A program made the position numbers and the translations under genes. A stretch of 64,000 bases of DNA from Pseudisothecium myosuroides (Eukaryota > Streptophyta > Bryopsida > Hypnales > Lembophyllaceae). Shown here in pieces: positions 34,988 through 47,718 of this stretch. Under the pieces are notes generated by a model that was not told the DNA's origin, ran no database searches, and worked only from the letters and a program-made list of their open reading frames with translations. The stretch lies in assembly GCA_951799445.1 (NCBI GenBank), contig OX637295.1:14632001-14696000 (forward strand). Reading direction: 5' to 3'. The first letter of the stretch is position 1; each line of letters begins with the position of its first letter.

Positions 34988-35881
34988 ATGGCGGCGACAA
35001 GCATGACCATGGCTGTGGGCAGCACGCGGTTCGCCGTCGTGTCGACCCGCGCGGAGAGCGGTTTGAGCAGGAGTGGCGGTGCATTGAGCATGGCCGCGCC
35101 CTTGGCAGGACCGTCAGCCATGTCGTGCACTTTCTCGGAGTTGTCGTTGTCGAAGAGGAGTGCTGTGAACTCCGCCATTGTGGCGAGAGCCGCAGAGGTG
35201 ACGGAGTACACCTTCGGAGAGGTGGAGACCGAGGAAGCCCCAGCTGCCGCTGATACTGCCGCTGATACTGCCGCTGATCCGGCTCCTGTGCAACAGGGCT
35301 CCAAGCTGTACGTCGGCAACTTGCCTTGGACGTGCGACAGCGCGCAGCTGGCTGAAATTTGCCTGGATTTTGGGACCGTGGAGGAGGTTGAGGTGATTTA
35401 CGACCAGGAGTCTGGCAGGAGCCGAGGGTTTGCTTTCGTGACGATGGCGAGCAACGAGGACGCGCAAGCCGTGATCAACTCGTTGGACGGAAGCGATATG
35501 GGAGGAAGGGCCTTGAGGGTGAACTACCCGCAGTCGAACAGGGACAAGCCCCGTTTCGAGAGGGGTGAGAGGCCCGAAAGGAGAAGCCCGCTGGGAGGCA
35601 GCCGCAGGCCCTCCGACGACCCGAACAAGCTGTTCGTGGGCAACTTGACATGGGGTTGCGACGAAGGCGCCCTGCACCAGCTGTTTTCGGACTTCGGCAA
35701 GGTGGTGGACGCCAAGGTGGTGTATGACAGGGAATCGGGTAAGTCGCGTGGTTTTGGGTTCGTGACTTTGGAGAATGCTAATGATGTGAGCACAGCCATT
35801 GAGAACCTCGACGGTGCTGATTTCGAGGGAAGACAATTGAGAGTGAACTTGGCCGGCGAGAAGCCCCCGCCCAGGTTTTGA
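34988..35881 (+). CDS. Chloroplast ribonucleoprotein with two RRMs, copy A (297 aa)
   Basis: A cp29/cp31-type RNA-binding protein that in plants binds and stabilises many chloroplast transcripts and assists their editing and processing. I chose the ATG at 34988 (MAATSMTMAVGSTRF) because it is the conserved start in copy B; an in-frame ATG lies at 34949. Residues 1 to about 70 look like a transit peptide, rich in S, A and R with few acids. An acidic linker (EVETEEAPAAAD and the repeated AADTAADTAADPAP) precedes RRM1 (RNP2 LYVGNL, RNP1 RGFAFVTM). A spacer rich in R, G and P (RFERGERPERRSPLGGSRRP) leads to RRM2 (RNP2 LFVGNL, RNP1 RGFGFVTL), ending KPPPRF. The frame is uninterrupted by introns, unusual as plant cpRNP genes usually have them, so retroposition in an ancestor is possible. 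GC is far above the neighbouring DNA. Confidence 0.9.
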   Translation: MAATSMTMAVGSTRFAVVSTRAESGLSRSGGALSMAAPLAGPSAMSCTFSELSLSKRSAVNSAIVARAAEVTEYTFGEVETEEAPAAADTAADTAADPAPVQQGSKLYVGNLPWTCDSAQLAEICLDFGTVEEVEVIYDQESGRSRGFAFVTMASNEDAQAVINSLDGSDMGGRALRVNYPQSNRDKPRFERGERPERRSPLGGSRRPSDDPNKLFVGNLTWGCDEGALHQLFSDFGKVVDAKVVYDRESGKSRGFGFVTLENANDVSTAIENLDGADFEGRQLRVNLAGEKPPPRF

Positions 35882-36640
35882 GCGGATGTTCTTGGCAGAC
35901 TCTGGCTGTCGCTTTGATGGCTACGTTTAGTATAGATTTTATGGTTTCTCGTTGTCTTATACAAGGCAGGATCTCCCGGACCGGGTTGTAAGGAATAGGG
36001 TAGATTTAATTCAAGGATACTAGTCAGCGGCTGCAAGTTTGCAGGCAGTGTTTATTAGGATGTCTTGGATGCTGGGTGAAGACCCGGAGCTCAATTGTAA
36101 AATTTCCTATACAATTCGACAATTTTGTCGTCGCCTTTAGGATTTCCGTTTCTGTGTCAGCATTGTGGTTTCACCAGGCCGACATGTTATGTCGTCCATG
36201 AGGGGTGCCTGCTTACTCGCTCTCCGTTTCCATTTTCACTGTTTCGCAGTCTGTATGGTCTTTACACTGTATACCTTTGGAAGCCGATTTTTTTGAGCTT
36301 CGTTCGTGGATGGTTTCTTTTGGATTTTGGAGCCTCTGCGATTGTCCTAATGTTGTAATGTCGCGGAAGTTCTTTCCTCTCCCGTTTTCGATTCTGCTCG
36401 TTTGGTCCGTCAGCTATGAAAGGTCGTTGTTTCTGTGCGGCTCGGATATCACTGACTTTGATCGTCGCCCTGCTCCTGTGAAGGAGGATTACTCTTCCCC
36501 CAGTTGCTGTTCTTTTCATGTTTGTGTGTTTATGCAAGTTATTTGCAATTTCAGCAGATTGTTGTTACACTTTAATTGTCTGTTCGTTTCACTGTTCAGA
36601 ATGAATTGTATCCATCCAGATTCTGGTGCATTGAATGAGT
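35882..36640 (+). other. 3' flank of RNP copy A, shared with copies B and the relic
   Basis: Downstream of the stop codon the sequence stays alignable with copy B (on its minus strand) to about 36630, and about 35965-36330 also aligns with the relic at 48310-48700. It includes the 3' UTR. Bases 36141-36311 (171 bp) are absent from copy B but present in the relic. The 235-codon frame at 36205-36912 is not conserved in copy B and is not called a gene. Confidence 0.7.
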
Positions 36641-36903
36641 GTGTTCGGTGGCCTTCCTACACTTCACCCTTTCACTGGGAAAGGGCCCGGCCCGAGCTAT
36701 GGCGAGCCCGGGCTGTAAATTGTGCCCTACCGCGAACGGGTTCCTCAAAATTGGAGCCAATTCCAGAGCGGGCTCCTGAAAACCATGCTGCACACGGAAT
36801 CGTGCTGTGCCGGGACATTTACATTTGGGCTCCGATCCGGAGAAGCATCACCTTGTCGTCACTTTGTTTTCTTGAACACTGGTCCTGGAGCTTTGGAAAA
36901 GGA

Positions 36904-37024
36904 CTAAGGTAGACATACTCATTCCCGTCCTTTAAAGAACTCCTCCCTGTACCAGTGATGCACATTTGCTTCCTATAGTGTACTACACTGGTACATGAGG
37001 ATGAAATGGGTATGTCTACCTTAG
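36904..37024. mobile_element. AGGTAG-ended MITE, 115 bp, TA target
   Basis: The element 36907-37021 has terminal inverted repeats AGGTAGACATAC(T/C)CATT and lies between TA dinucleotides (36905-36906 and 37022-37023). An inner pair, TGTACCAGTG and CACTGGTACA, makes nearly the whole element fold into a hairpin. Its ends resemble those of the 355-bp element at 47721. Confidence 0.75.
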
Positions 37025-37375
37025 TGACTCCCTTGAATCCCTTGAATTAAGTTGTATACTAAATCCGGCATTTCCGTTGCAGAAATGGAACTCTTGCTAG
37101 GCTAAGATATCGAGCATGAGTGGGGTTTTGGCTCAAGTTATGCAAGCCTTGGCAAGTTGCATTGGTATGGCATTTTGACTATGCAACAATTGAGATGCTT
37201 TGAAAGATCTCCTAGAGCTTTAGATGATCAAACGAGGGTTTTACATATTGAAGAATGGATTTTTTTTTCTCGTCCAATTTTTGGTATGCAACTTTATTAT
37301 TTGAAATTATTTTGAAATCATTGAGTTTAGGTAAAATCATGTTAGTTTTTTTTTCCTTCATTATAATAGGGGAAG

Positions 37376-38097
37376 TTAGCCCCTAAAGGACAAAGCCTAT
37401 GATCATGTAGTCAAATTTGAAAGTCCCTCACTTTGTATCTTCCATTTTTTGGCTATTTATGAGTGAAATTTTTTGGTTTTATTTTTTGTAGATGAAATTA
37501 TATGTCCAATATTTTCATGAAATTTTCAATTTCTATTTGAAAAATTCAAGTTACCATGAATTTTTGAGGAAAAAATGAAGAAAATTTAGATCAAATACAA
37601 ATCATGTTCAAATAGTCTAAACTTTTGTAATAGAAGTACTCAATACATTATAATGTACAACATTGAGATATAAAGAAAAAATTTGTCACTCCATATTTAG
37701 AAGCAAAGTCATAGATCCTCAACTTCAAACTTCATTAAAATACTTCTTTTAAGGAATTTTTCAAAAAAATTAGGTGGAGTAGAAACTATACTTTAGAACC
37801 TTTATTTTTTTATTTTTTCTCAAAAAATAAGAAATTGTTTTGAATGTCAAAATCAAGTATTGAGGAAAAAAATTGAAATATTGAAATACATTGGATAGTG
37901 TACTATTCTTTTGATAACTACCCCATATAAAATTAAAAAACAACTAAAATGTCTTGAACTTAATTCAATGGTGTGGATATAGCATCAATAAAGTTGCACA
38001 CAAAAATCAAATGAAAATCATTCATTCTTCAATATGCACAAAGGCTAGTTGACCATCTAAAGGACACAAAATGTCCTCGACATCCTTTCAAGGTTAA
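37376..38097. mobile_element. TTAA-family element D (probable)
   Basis: It starts CCCCTAAAGGAC at 37380 after TTAG, a one-base variant of TTAA, and ends in ATCCTTTCAAGG before TTAA (38094-38097). The interior is AT-rich without coding frames and differs from A, B and G. A diverged copy of its right end is at 49850-49965. Confidence 0.5.
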
Positions 38098-38940
38098 CCA
38101 TAGAATGATATTAACCAATGACTAAGTTACTCACTCAAAAATGATCTAATTTTTGGACCAATAAGTGCATTCTCCATTTCTACATTGATTTGGAAAGTCA
38201 TCCACTAGGCAAATTTAGGCCGCCGCTTCATTATAAGGTTAAAAAACAAAATGGTACTCCAAAATTGTGTATTTGAGTACTTTCAATAGGGAAGGTAATA
38301 GGAAAGGATGAAACTTTCAACCAATATTTCAATTTGGGGTGTCTCTCCAAGGGAATAAATTTTGTTTAATTTTGATGAAATATGGTGTGAACATGTAATT
38401 TACTACCATCTTTAACCTAAAAAGGACTGGTGCACATTTCTAGCATGAATTGTGAGAACTCCCATTGTTGGAGAAATGAAAAAAAAGTTTTTCTTTTAAG
38501 CTCAATTGTACAAATTTATAGAAATCTAGACTACCATGGGAATATGTGGAAAATATATTAGAAACTTTGACCTCATAGATTGAAAGATTATAGCTTTTGA
38601 AATTAGAAGAAAAAGTTTTTTTCAACCTTGCTTTATAGGGCAACAGACTTTAACTCCTAGATTTTTGCACTACCTAAGTTTTTTTTATTTACATCTCATA
38701 TTATAAAAATTATGTACCTGCCAAATATTAGAGGTAGATGTGGAACTTAGCAAAAGATTTTCAAACTGCCAAAACTATCCAAAAAATTTTAGGCAACATA
38801 ACTTTTGCTTTGGTCATCCAATCAGAAAAAAAAAACATTAGAAGAGATTTGGGGGCATTGGAGGGCCGTTTCAAGCCCGTTCCCCATGCTGTTCTCGATG
38901 CAGCAAAGGAATGTCGGGCGCTGTCAGACCCTAATTATCA
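38098..38940. other. AT-rich intergenic DNA
   Basis: No gene or named repeat seen. Confidence 0.4.
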
Positions 38941-38971
<31 letters not shown>

Positions 38972-38984
38972 TATATATATATAT
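38941..38984. repeat. Microsatellite (AAT)n followed by (AT)n
   Basis: Ten perfect AAT units run directly into about seven AT units and then a T-run. Confidence 0.95.
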
Positions 38985-39738
38985 TTTTTTTTACTTCTGA
39001 AATTTAAAAAGAAAGGTAAAAAAATAAAAAATAAAAAAATTGAAAAAATGACGTGGCATTCTCTCGACCACGTCGGACTGCGCGTGTGGCAGAGTTCCCA
39101 GGCTGGGAACGGCTTGGAAACTCGCAATCTTCTACACCCCTCAAATCTCTTCTAATATTATATTTTTGCCTAGGAGGTTTATGTCTACACTTTCTATCAA
39201 AATTTCAAAAAGATCCATTGGAAATTGTCTAGTTAAACAACCACTTGGTCTTTTTGGAATAACGGCCTGAATTTTTTATACCATTCTGCTTTGCCATTTT
39301 GAAGTTACTTCCAAAAACATCCTACAAAAGTTTTTCTTTCAAAACAGGTACAATCTGGGCAGTCTACAAAATTTACTTTTTCTAACCCAAAAAAATTGGA
39401 TGTAGTTCTTCATATTTATGTGTGTACAGAAAGCTTCTATTATGATTAAAGAGATGAAAGTTATGAGGCTAGGATTGTATGTGTTTTGCTTGAGTTAGAG
39501 CAAGGGAGGTGTTGACTAAGGGTCTAGCAAGATTTTCTTTATTCCAACGCTCATTTAACTATGATACGACATTCAAAAACTGCTAGTCAGATTCCCTTTT
39601 CAGTCTGATGTGCACAGAGGGCATGGGTTTCACTCAACCAAATACTAAACTTTCATACAGATGCACAATAAGGCAAACACCAAGCCCACAAAAATTTCCA
39701 CATGCTATTAAAAGAAGCTTCATTATTACTCAAGATCC
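38985..39738. other. AT-rich intergenic DNA
   Basis: No gene or named repeat seen. Confidence 0.4.
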
Positions 39739-40680
39739 TTAACCCCTAGAGGACCGAGGCCTTTTTTTTTGCCAAAAAACACTCAAAACTGCCATTTCTA
39801 TAGCAAAACGTAAAAAAAATTGAAAATTGTTTTTTTTTCCACATCTAACCGTAGGATCTTACACTTAACTAGGATGAAAATGTGTGGAAAAAATTTCAGA
39901 ATTTTTGACCGCACAGATTGCAAGATATCTGCGTTTAAAGTGAAAAAAACAAGTTTTTCAGCACATTGCGGGACTGGATTTTTTGACTTTAAACATTTTT
40001 AACTTAAAATTTTTGCACTACAGAGTTTTGAGCTTTAAATATTTACAGTGTAGAATTGAGTTGAGAGTCTAGGCAAAAAAAAAAAAAATCAAAAAAACTT
40101 AATTATCATTCTTAAAAAAATTGTTAAGTAGAAGTAGGTACAAGATAGAAGGAAAATCTAAAATATTAATATCTCTTAGATGGAATTTAAATGCACTAAT
40201 CCCAATGGTAAGATTGTTTTAGAAAGTAAACTAAATCATGCAAAAAAAAAAATTGAAAAATTTGAAAAATTTGCATTCAAAAATGAATCCTACAAGTTAT
40301 TTTTTTCAAGAAGATGCTCTAACTGCCCGAAAAACAAGAATGTCCATAACTTTCTCATAACATATCCAAATGAAATGAATCAAAGCTTTCTAGATAGACA
40401 AAAATATAATCTATCAGAAAAAAAATATTAAAAAAAAAATTCAAATTTTTGTCCATTTTTTTTGCTGCCCAGGTTGCCCGCCGTCCCCTGTTTTGAGCTT
40501 ATTTGGTCATAACTTTTTTTCCCAGACACCGATTGTGAAAAAAATGATATTCCCACAAAACTTACCAGTTATTCTATCTCCAAAAAAAGTTTCAAAAAAT
40601 CACAAGAAAATTTCAGCCCGTAGGTACCTGCCCGAAAACGCATTTGTCCCCCGAAGGGACAACGGTCCTATAGGGTTTAA
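39739..40680. mobile_element. TTAA-family element E (934 bp)
   Basis: Element 39743-40676 starts CCCCTAGAGGACC and ends GGTCCTATAGGG, with TTAA at 39739-39742 and 40677-40680. Its left part carries the reverse complement of the right part of B and G (ACTGCCATTTCTA), so it is inserted in the opposite orientation. The length equals that of element G. Confidence 0.75.
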
Positions 40681-40739
40681 AGCATGAAAACAAATCTTTT
40701 CTATTCTTGAATAGAATCAAACTCCTTGCAACTCCGCTA

Positions 40740-41210
40740 TGTTTTTTTTATTTTTTTATTTTTGAAACATATGGCAAACCATTGCATTAAAGAAAAGATA
40801 ACAAAAACAACCAAGCCAAACAATTGGACAAATGAAGAGAATCAAAGCCAAAAAAGAGAGAAAAAAGGAGGAAGAAGCTGAAAGAAGGAGCAAGGAAGAG
40901 GACCCTCCTTATTCCATCTAATCAAATCCCTCCCTCTTCAAGCAAGGATAGGAGAGAGAAGCCAAATCTTATCAAAGTTGGACCAAATTCTAGTCGATTG
41001 ATGGGGTCGATGAAGAGCAACCCTATGAGCCTTCAAGAGAAGGAGTCAAAGGAGCTCTTCCATATTAGAGTCAAGGAGCTCCTGTATATTAGAGTCCCTC
41101 CAAAAGTGTTGGTTCCAACTACGGCCTCTAGAACCAAGAGTTAGAGCAGTCATGGCACTAGAGGTCCCTCTTGGTTGTCTCGTGCTCTCATCCGTACTTT
41201 CGCTGATGTC
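40740..41210 (-). mobile_element. 5'-truncated LINE, 3' end only
   Basis: The minus strand encodes HRPHQSTRIWSNFDKIWLLS, which parallels the C-terminal segment of the LINE at 46200 (QRQDVIWSKFDSILLQSP). The T-rich start near 40740 would be the poly(A) end of a minus-strand insertion. The plus-strand text CATTGCATTAAAG(A)AAA matches the corresponding start of the other copy. Confidence 0.6.
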
Positions 41211-43083
41211 ACAACGACACCATTCTACTAGTGTGGAGATTTATTACCACTTTCTTCAAATCTAAGCTCGCAAAAAAGAAACTTTCACAAACCACTCTCT
41301 CAGTCCTTGAGAACTGCCAAAAAATTTAAAAGCCAAAAATATGTTCACTTTTGTGCTTTATAGGAATTTCTGAAATCAAGAGGGACCCTTGGTACCATGA
41401 TGCTTTTAGACCCCCCCCTCTTCCTAGGTTAATTTCACTGCTTGTGGGACAATCGTATTGCCAACCAAATAGTTTAAATGTAAGTCAAGTGTGAAATAAG
41501 CAATGATAATGTGGTAATTTTGAATGTAAGACAATTGTGCAACAAGAAATTATAATGTGGCAAGTGTGTAGGATATTCCAGATTTCACTAAAGAGAGTTA
41601 TGAGTGTAACTTCAATTCCAAGTGATGGTTTTATATTTATGCTTGGTGACAGAATGTTAGAAGAGGGTCTCTAACCTATTTTTGATTACATACTTTTGTT
41701 AGAAGGGGGGTTCTATACAATTTAACAAACATACTTCACAAAAATTCCTTTGAAGGAGTTCAAAGATGGAAAATAAATACTGTATGCATTATGTAGTATT
41801 TAAAAGGCTTAAATATTATTGAGAAATTTAACATTGTATGATGAATATGAGATTTAAGGGGGATTTGTAAATGTGGGGAGAGGCTAGTTATTTTCAAGTT
41901 TTTTCTTGTGGATGAATATGTAAGTTGAATATTTGATTGCAATATTATTAAAGTTAATTAAGTTATTACGTGTTTAATAGATGATAAGTCAATTTAAATT
42001 TTTTATGCAATGCTTGAATGGATGGATTGTGTGTAGTGCGCCTAACAATAATTGTAAGAATTACAAGTGGTTGGCTTTCTAGACATAGTTTGTTGTAATT
42101 TTTATGAGATTCTAGTATTTGTAGATTTTTCAGTTAAAAGATTTAAGAGAGTATCTATTGTTGTAATATAAAAATTCTATAAATTGTATGGTATAGTTTT
42201 AAAATGGGTTATTTGAAGGTGCATTCATGTGTGGTAGAGTTTGTACATATAATAGATTTAGACAAAGTTTGGATGCACAATTGCAATTGAATTGGTTAGG
42301 GGATTGCCATAGATAAAGCCATGGGGGTACTATGTGTTATGGGAATTGGTCATCAAAATTTTATGTATTCATTAGAATGAGGCATTTGAAAACATGAAAT
42401 TAATAATTTTCATATTTTTCAAATATGGCTTTATCATATCTTTGGAAATAAAGAACTTTAATGTGTAGTTTAGTACACCATAGTAGTACAAATATCCATA
42501 TATCTCTGTTTTGTTAGTCAGATTGCAAAGTGGACAAATGTTATTTGGATATTCATTTGGCCTAAATAAGTGTTTTTGTATCTAACCCACATATTGGCTA
42601 TATCTGAATTTTAGAATGTGTGGTTTGAACACCAAATATATTTTTGTTGTTCCAAAATTTGTTAAATGATTTATTATCAATGTTTCTATTTTCTATCCAA
42701 TTATTTATGTTGAAAAATTGAAGTGTAAGTGTTGTATTTTCTTCAATTTTTTTCTTTTTAAGGTGTCCATGTAGAAATTTGATAGGACCTTTGAATGGTG
42801 TGCTTTCTCCTAGGGCCAATCGTCCTAATGTAAATAATATAGTGTGGAGTGTGTGTTTGTAGACTACTTTGGATAATCTATGTTCTTTTGATTTCTAGCC
42901 ACAACAAGTGCGTCTTTTATTTTGTTATTTTTATATAATTAGAATGTGCTCTAATTTTGTGCACAGTTAGAGCACTTATGTGGTTTTTATAACATTTGTA
43001 CAATTGATATTAGTTATTTTTTATCAGGGTGTTTAATTTAAGAGGAAGGTTTTTTCATGTGATTGATGATAAGATAGATAAAG
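41211..43083. other. AT-rich intergenic DNA
   Basis: Strongly AT-rich; no gene, RNA or repeat that I can name. Confidence 0.45.
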
Positions 43084-44013
43084 TTAACCCCTAAAGTTTT
43101 GTGACTATGTTTTCACCAAAAATGTTCACAATTTGCCATTTCTAGTACAATTACCAAATTTTTGAATTTTTTTTTGACACATGTAACCATAGGATCTTGT
43201 AGTATGCTGACTTGAAAATAAGTGGTAAAAATTTCAAAAATTTCCACCGCGTGGATTGCAAGATATAAACATTAAAATTCATTAAAATCATTTTTTTGGC
43301 CCTGCAAAAAAAAAGGCAGCTGCACTTCACAAGCTCACTTTTCTATGAAAAAATGTCCAAAATGGTGGTGCTTCTTTGGATACTTTTTCCTAGACAAGTT
43401 TGCTACGTGCTTGAAAAATTTCACATCTTTTGGAATTGTACAATATGTAGGAAAAAATAGTAAGTAGAAAGAAGTAGAGAATGATTCAAAATACTAAATT
43501 TTTAAGAATTTAATTATGAAATTGAAAAATGCCAATTTCAATGGTCATTATGTTGCAATAAACAATCTACATCCTATGATTTTATTTTTTTCAAAAAATA
43601 TTGAAAATTGAGTAAAATGAAGGACTTCAAAGATTATTTTAGAGTAGAGAATCCATAACTGCCCGCAAACAAAAACTCCACATAACATTTGATTCATTGA
43701 TAGAAATAGAATGATTCAAAGCTTTCCATGTATATTGAACTCTAGAAGACTAATTTCAAATTTTTGTTTTTGAAGAAAGTGATTTTTTCTAATTTGCTCA
43801 GACTCCCCATCTACAAATTAAAAAAAGTAATATATTTGGCCATAACTTTTGACTCATATTTCCAAATGTCATGAAATTTAGTGCATATGAAAGATATTCC
43901 TCATCTTCACCTTCTATCAAATTTTAGCCTAAAATATGCAAATCTCTAGTTACATGTACTTGCCCAAAATTTCTATGTTGCCAAAAAATCCATATTGGTC
44001 CTTTAGGAATTAA
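43084..44013. mobile_element. TTAA-family element F, inverted (922 bp)
   Basis: Element 43088-44009 starts CCCCTAAAG and ends TTGGTCCTTTAGGAA, with TTAA at 43084-43087 and 44010-44013. Its order of blocks is the reverse complement of elements B and G (GTTTTCACCAAAA first, TTTCTATGTTGCCAAAAAA last). Confidence 0.8.
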
Positions 44014-46199
44014 GGTTGTATGTAAAGGTATATATTGATTTCCCAGACTTTTTTGTTTGAGATTTAGTAGGATGGTGCGGATGGTTGTATTTTTTGCCTT
44101 AAATATATAGTGACTAGCAAAACTAAGTATAAATTTGAAACATTTTCATTCAAACAACCATACTATGAGTATCAATGGATAAAGTTCAAAAGTGGATATA
44201 CAAAAGTTGTAGTGTGCAACATATTACACGTTACCATGGAAGTTTGAAGAAAAAATTAGTTGCGGTTTGAAAGAAAATTAATTTCAAAGTTAGCCATGCC
44301 TAAAACTTGGTTTTGTTCACAATGATTTGGAATTATCTTATTTTTTGTCAATTTTTTCTTATAACTCCAATTTTTTTTTGTGCCTTGGCATGTTGGTATA
44401 CATCATTTTAGATTGTTGTATACAAAAATTGAAGGAAATTGACGTTTATAAAAATTAAAATATCAACAATTTGACAAACATGCAAATGATTGATATTGAT
44501 TCTCACAATATTTAAATTTTTTTTTGGAATTGAGAGCATGGAATTGCATTAGACATTATAGAGAGAGTTTAGGTTGCAAGATGGACCATTGTTGTATCTT
44601 ATTGCCCTTGCATTTGAAATATTTGTTGAAACAGACAACGTGTTCAATTTCTATTTTACAGCTATATAATGCATTTTTAGGTTCAATTTTTTATACAAAG
44701 ACTAGAGTTCATGGTGCATATAATTGATTCAGCAAATCCAAAAAAATAAAATTAGCATTGTCAGTTTCATCAAAAAACTGAAAATTATTTGAAGGTTAGT
44801 GTAATTTTTGGCAATTTTCACGTACATGCATGGCGGATTTCTTCAATGGGGACATTTTTGTGTGCAAAAATATAGTTTGGAAGGGTTCCATAATTTTTCA
44901 GATTTTTTCCCTCAAAACAGAATTTCCATGAGTTTTTCAACAAAAGATTTTGTTCTTCCCATACCAATGATATAGGGCTTGCTATTTCCAACCATGAGCT
45001 AAAAACAAAATCAACCAAGGTTTGGTTGCAATGTCGAGAGACTTGTAGCCAACTATAATGTGCCGCAATTGTGCCGGGAATTGCACCATAATTGATTGCT
45101 ACTCATCTAAAATGTATGGAAAAAAAGCATCCTACGCTACCAGAATGGAAGGATCAGGAATGAGTTGCCTCCTATAGTCAGAACACCTTGAGACATTCTC
45201 ATTGTTCTCACCCAACTTTGGAGTTTGAAAAGGAATGGAGAAAATTTGGGTTTGGAGATTTAAATCATAGTAAATACACTACACAAAGTAATTCAAATAC
45301 TGCATTCTACATAGAAAATGCTAGCATGCACTAATTTTGAAATTATGTGAATTTGCGAGGCACACTAATATGGTAGCTCATAGTATTTTAGAAAAATTGA
45401 ATATAATGTGGTCCATACTATTCTCACACTATCATAATAATTGTCATTTTCATTCAATTTTCGTCCAACTCATCCATTTCACTAGCATTCATCTAAAGGT
45501 TCACACTAATTAGATTACATTGATTTCATCCAAATAATTCAAATTTGTAAGAGGGAATCTGTCACTATTCAAACTGTTACACTAATTGAATCAACTTAAT
45601 AGGTAGTCATTTTTATATCTCTATACCATTACAAAGACTTCAAAATGAAAATTTCAGAACGGATATGATAGAAGTCACTAATTCCATCGAATCTATTATA
45701 TATGTTCAAAACACATCAAGGCTTCCAAATTTGGCAAATTAAGAAGTACTTTTGTACAATTGTACCATATTCATATCAACATACACCATGTCCAAAATTT
45801 CTTATCATGTATGGCATAGGGAGTTCCAAATACTTATTATAGAAGTTTATAGATATTATATATTAATTTACTAGATTAGATATTAGATAAATTCCACTTA
45901 TTAACTCATCTACAAACCTCAACCAGAAGTGAATTTGTCACATGTAAAGAATGAATGCTTATTTCAGGGCACCAATCTGCAAGTGTCATTGTCATCATGA
46001 AATAATGAACAAGAAAACATGACACAAATTTGGTATTGTCTATACTATAATAAACAAAACTTTATAAATCTAAAATATAATATAGATTACAAACTAATGT
46101 TTTTACACAAGTGCACACATTCACCTATTTCATGAACTTATATTCCATTTATTTTTTATTTTTTATTTTTTTGTGTTTGACAAACTTTTTTTACTTTTT
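44014..46199. other. AT-rich intergenic DNA
   Basis: No gene or named repeat seen. Frames up to 67 codons are at chance level for this composition. Confidence 0.4.
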
Positions 46200-47210
46200 T
46201 TTTGAACAAATGGAAAGTACCATTGTATTAAATGGGAACTAGAGAACAACAGCCAAGTCGAAGCTAGCGAATGAAGAGAAAAGAGCAAGGAGCAAGACAA
46301 AGACAAACAAAAAAGAAACCAAAACAAAGAAAAACTACGCAAAGGAGCAGATGTCTGGACCCTTTCTGTTCCAAACGATAATAGGCCCACTCCTGGAAGC
46401 TAACATTGGAGATTGGAGCAAAATACTATCAAATTTGGACCAAATGACGTCTTGACGTTGAGGATGTTGCTTGGCACTGATCTGAGCTTTAAGTTGCGCT
46501 GCCCTTCCTGAGTCTAAGAGAGCATTCCACAATTTGTCTTGTAGGAGGTTTGGGGCCAGGTGTTCCTAGAAAATACGATGTTGTTGCGAGCGATCCATAT
46601 AAGCCACAAAGAAGATCCCCTAAGTAGTGACCAAATAGTACGGAGGTTGGTAAAACACCGTAGAAAGGTAGAGCCAAAAACGCATTGGATGGCATCAAAT
46701 CTGATGTGAGATCCCAAGATAGGTTGCGCTCCAAGCATATGATAAAAGATCGACTGGGCATAGTTCCACACCTCTTGGGCTTGCGGGCAAAAGTAGAAGC
46801 GTTGGATAGGGGATTCTTCAAGTTCTAGTGTGCAATAGTTACATTTGGTGTTGATGTCGGGGGCAATACGGGCTCTCCACAAGTGAACGACTACTGCTTT
46901 GTGCCAGGCAGACCACATGAAGGCTGCTTCCTTAGAGGATTGCGCCGTATGCCACACGTCTTTCCAGTTGGGGGTGAACGTAGGTGGAAGATATCCAGAC
47001 CATTTGGACATGATCATGGTCTTCAGCTGAGCATTCTGAGTGATGAGAGAGCGGCCTACAGATGTTGAGTATTCCATTAGTGTCAGGCCATTACTCCATT
47101 GCCACCGCCCGGGGTCAAAGACCAAGTCTTGTGAGGCGCCATGAAATAAGAAGTAGGGGGCTCGGTTATGACTCTTGTGGATCTTCACTACCCAAATCCT
47201 TCATGTGAAG
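46200..47210 (-). mobile_element. LINE ORF2 C-terminal fragment with zinc-binding RT domain
   Basis: The main frame (47188-46514) encodes a reverse-transcriptase-associated zinc-binding region: WSAWHKAVVVHLWRARIAPD, then CNYCTLELEESPIQRFYFCP followed by QAQEVWNYA, and later SSLWLIWIARNNIVFSRNTW. A second frame (46532-46335) continues the expected C-terminus (LWNALLDSGRAAQLKAQISA), so a frameshift separates them near 46520. The reverse transcriptase and endonuclease domains are not in the window; the element is 5'-truncated, probably ending before about 47470. The T-rich plus-strand flank at 46145-46200 would be the tail. Confidence 0.8.
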
Positions 47211-47718
47211 CCACAATATTCATGTGCCCCGATATTAAGTGAGGTGAGTGAAAGTACTCTAGAGTTGTGACCTATGGTTGCTCTAGTGGTTCTTCTGGGT
47301 AGAAAGAACGTATGGATGTGAGATCGCTGGAGATCAAAGTTGGGGCCACTGATCTGCCAAGTCATAGTTGGGATAGGATTGTCCTGTTGCGAAAAAACTT
47401 TAGATAAAATGTACCAAACTTTGGTACGATTTATTTCATTTCATATTTTTCATTGTCATCGTGATTTTGTTGTTAGTATTCTAGGATAGGAACAATAAAA
47501 AATCTTTACCTCCAAAAAAGATTTAAATTGTAATTTTACTTTCAACCTCCAATAAGTTAACCTATTGGAGTGAGATCTACGTTTGAAACTAACTACACAC
47601 CTAAGGACTCAAATTCTTTATCAATTTAAACATCACAAGTATTGAATTGTGGACATGAGAAGAAGCACTTGAGTGGAAGTTGACAACTAGGTTTTGGATT
47701 TCCTATTCAAAACATCCA
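47211..47718. other. Possible LINE remainder and intergenic DNA
   Basis: The first 200-250 bp may extend the LINE on the minus strand; the rest has no recognisable feature. Confidence 0.3.

Noticed and set aside
35114..35836. Long open frame antisense to RNP copy A (240 codons)
   Set aside because: It mirrors the GC-rich coding strand of a clear two-RRM gene; the same antisense frame appears at copy B only because the sequences are duplicated.
36205..36912. 235-codon open frame downstream of RNP copy A
   Set aside because: It lies in the 3' flank; copy B carries a 171-bp deletion within it and the reading frame is not kept, and no domain is recognisable.
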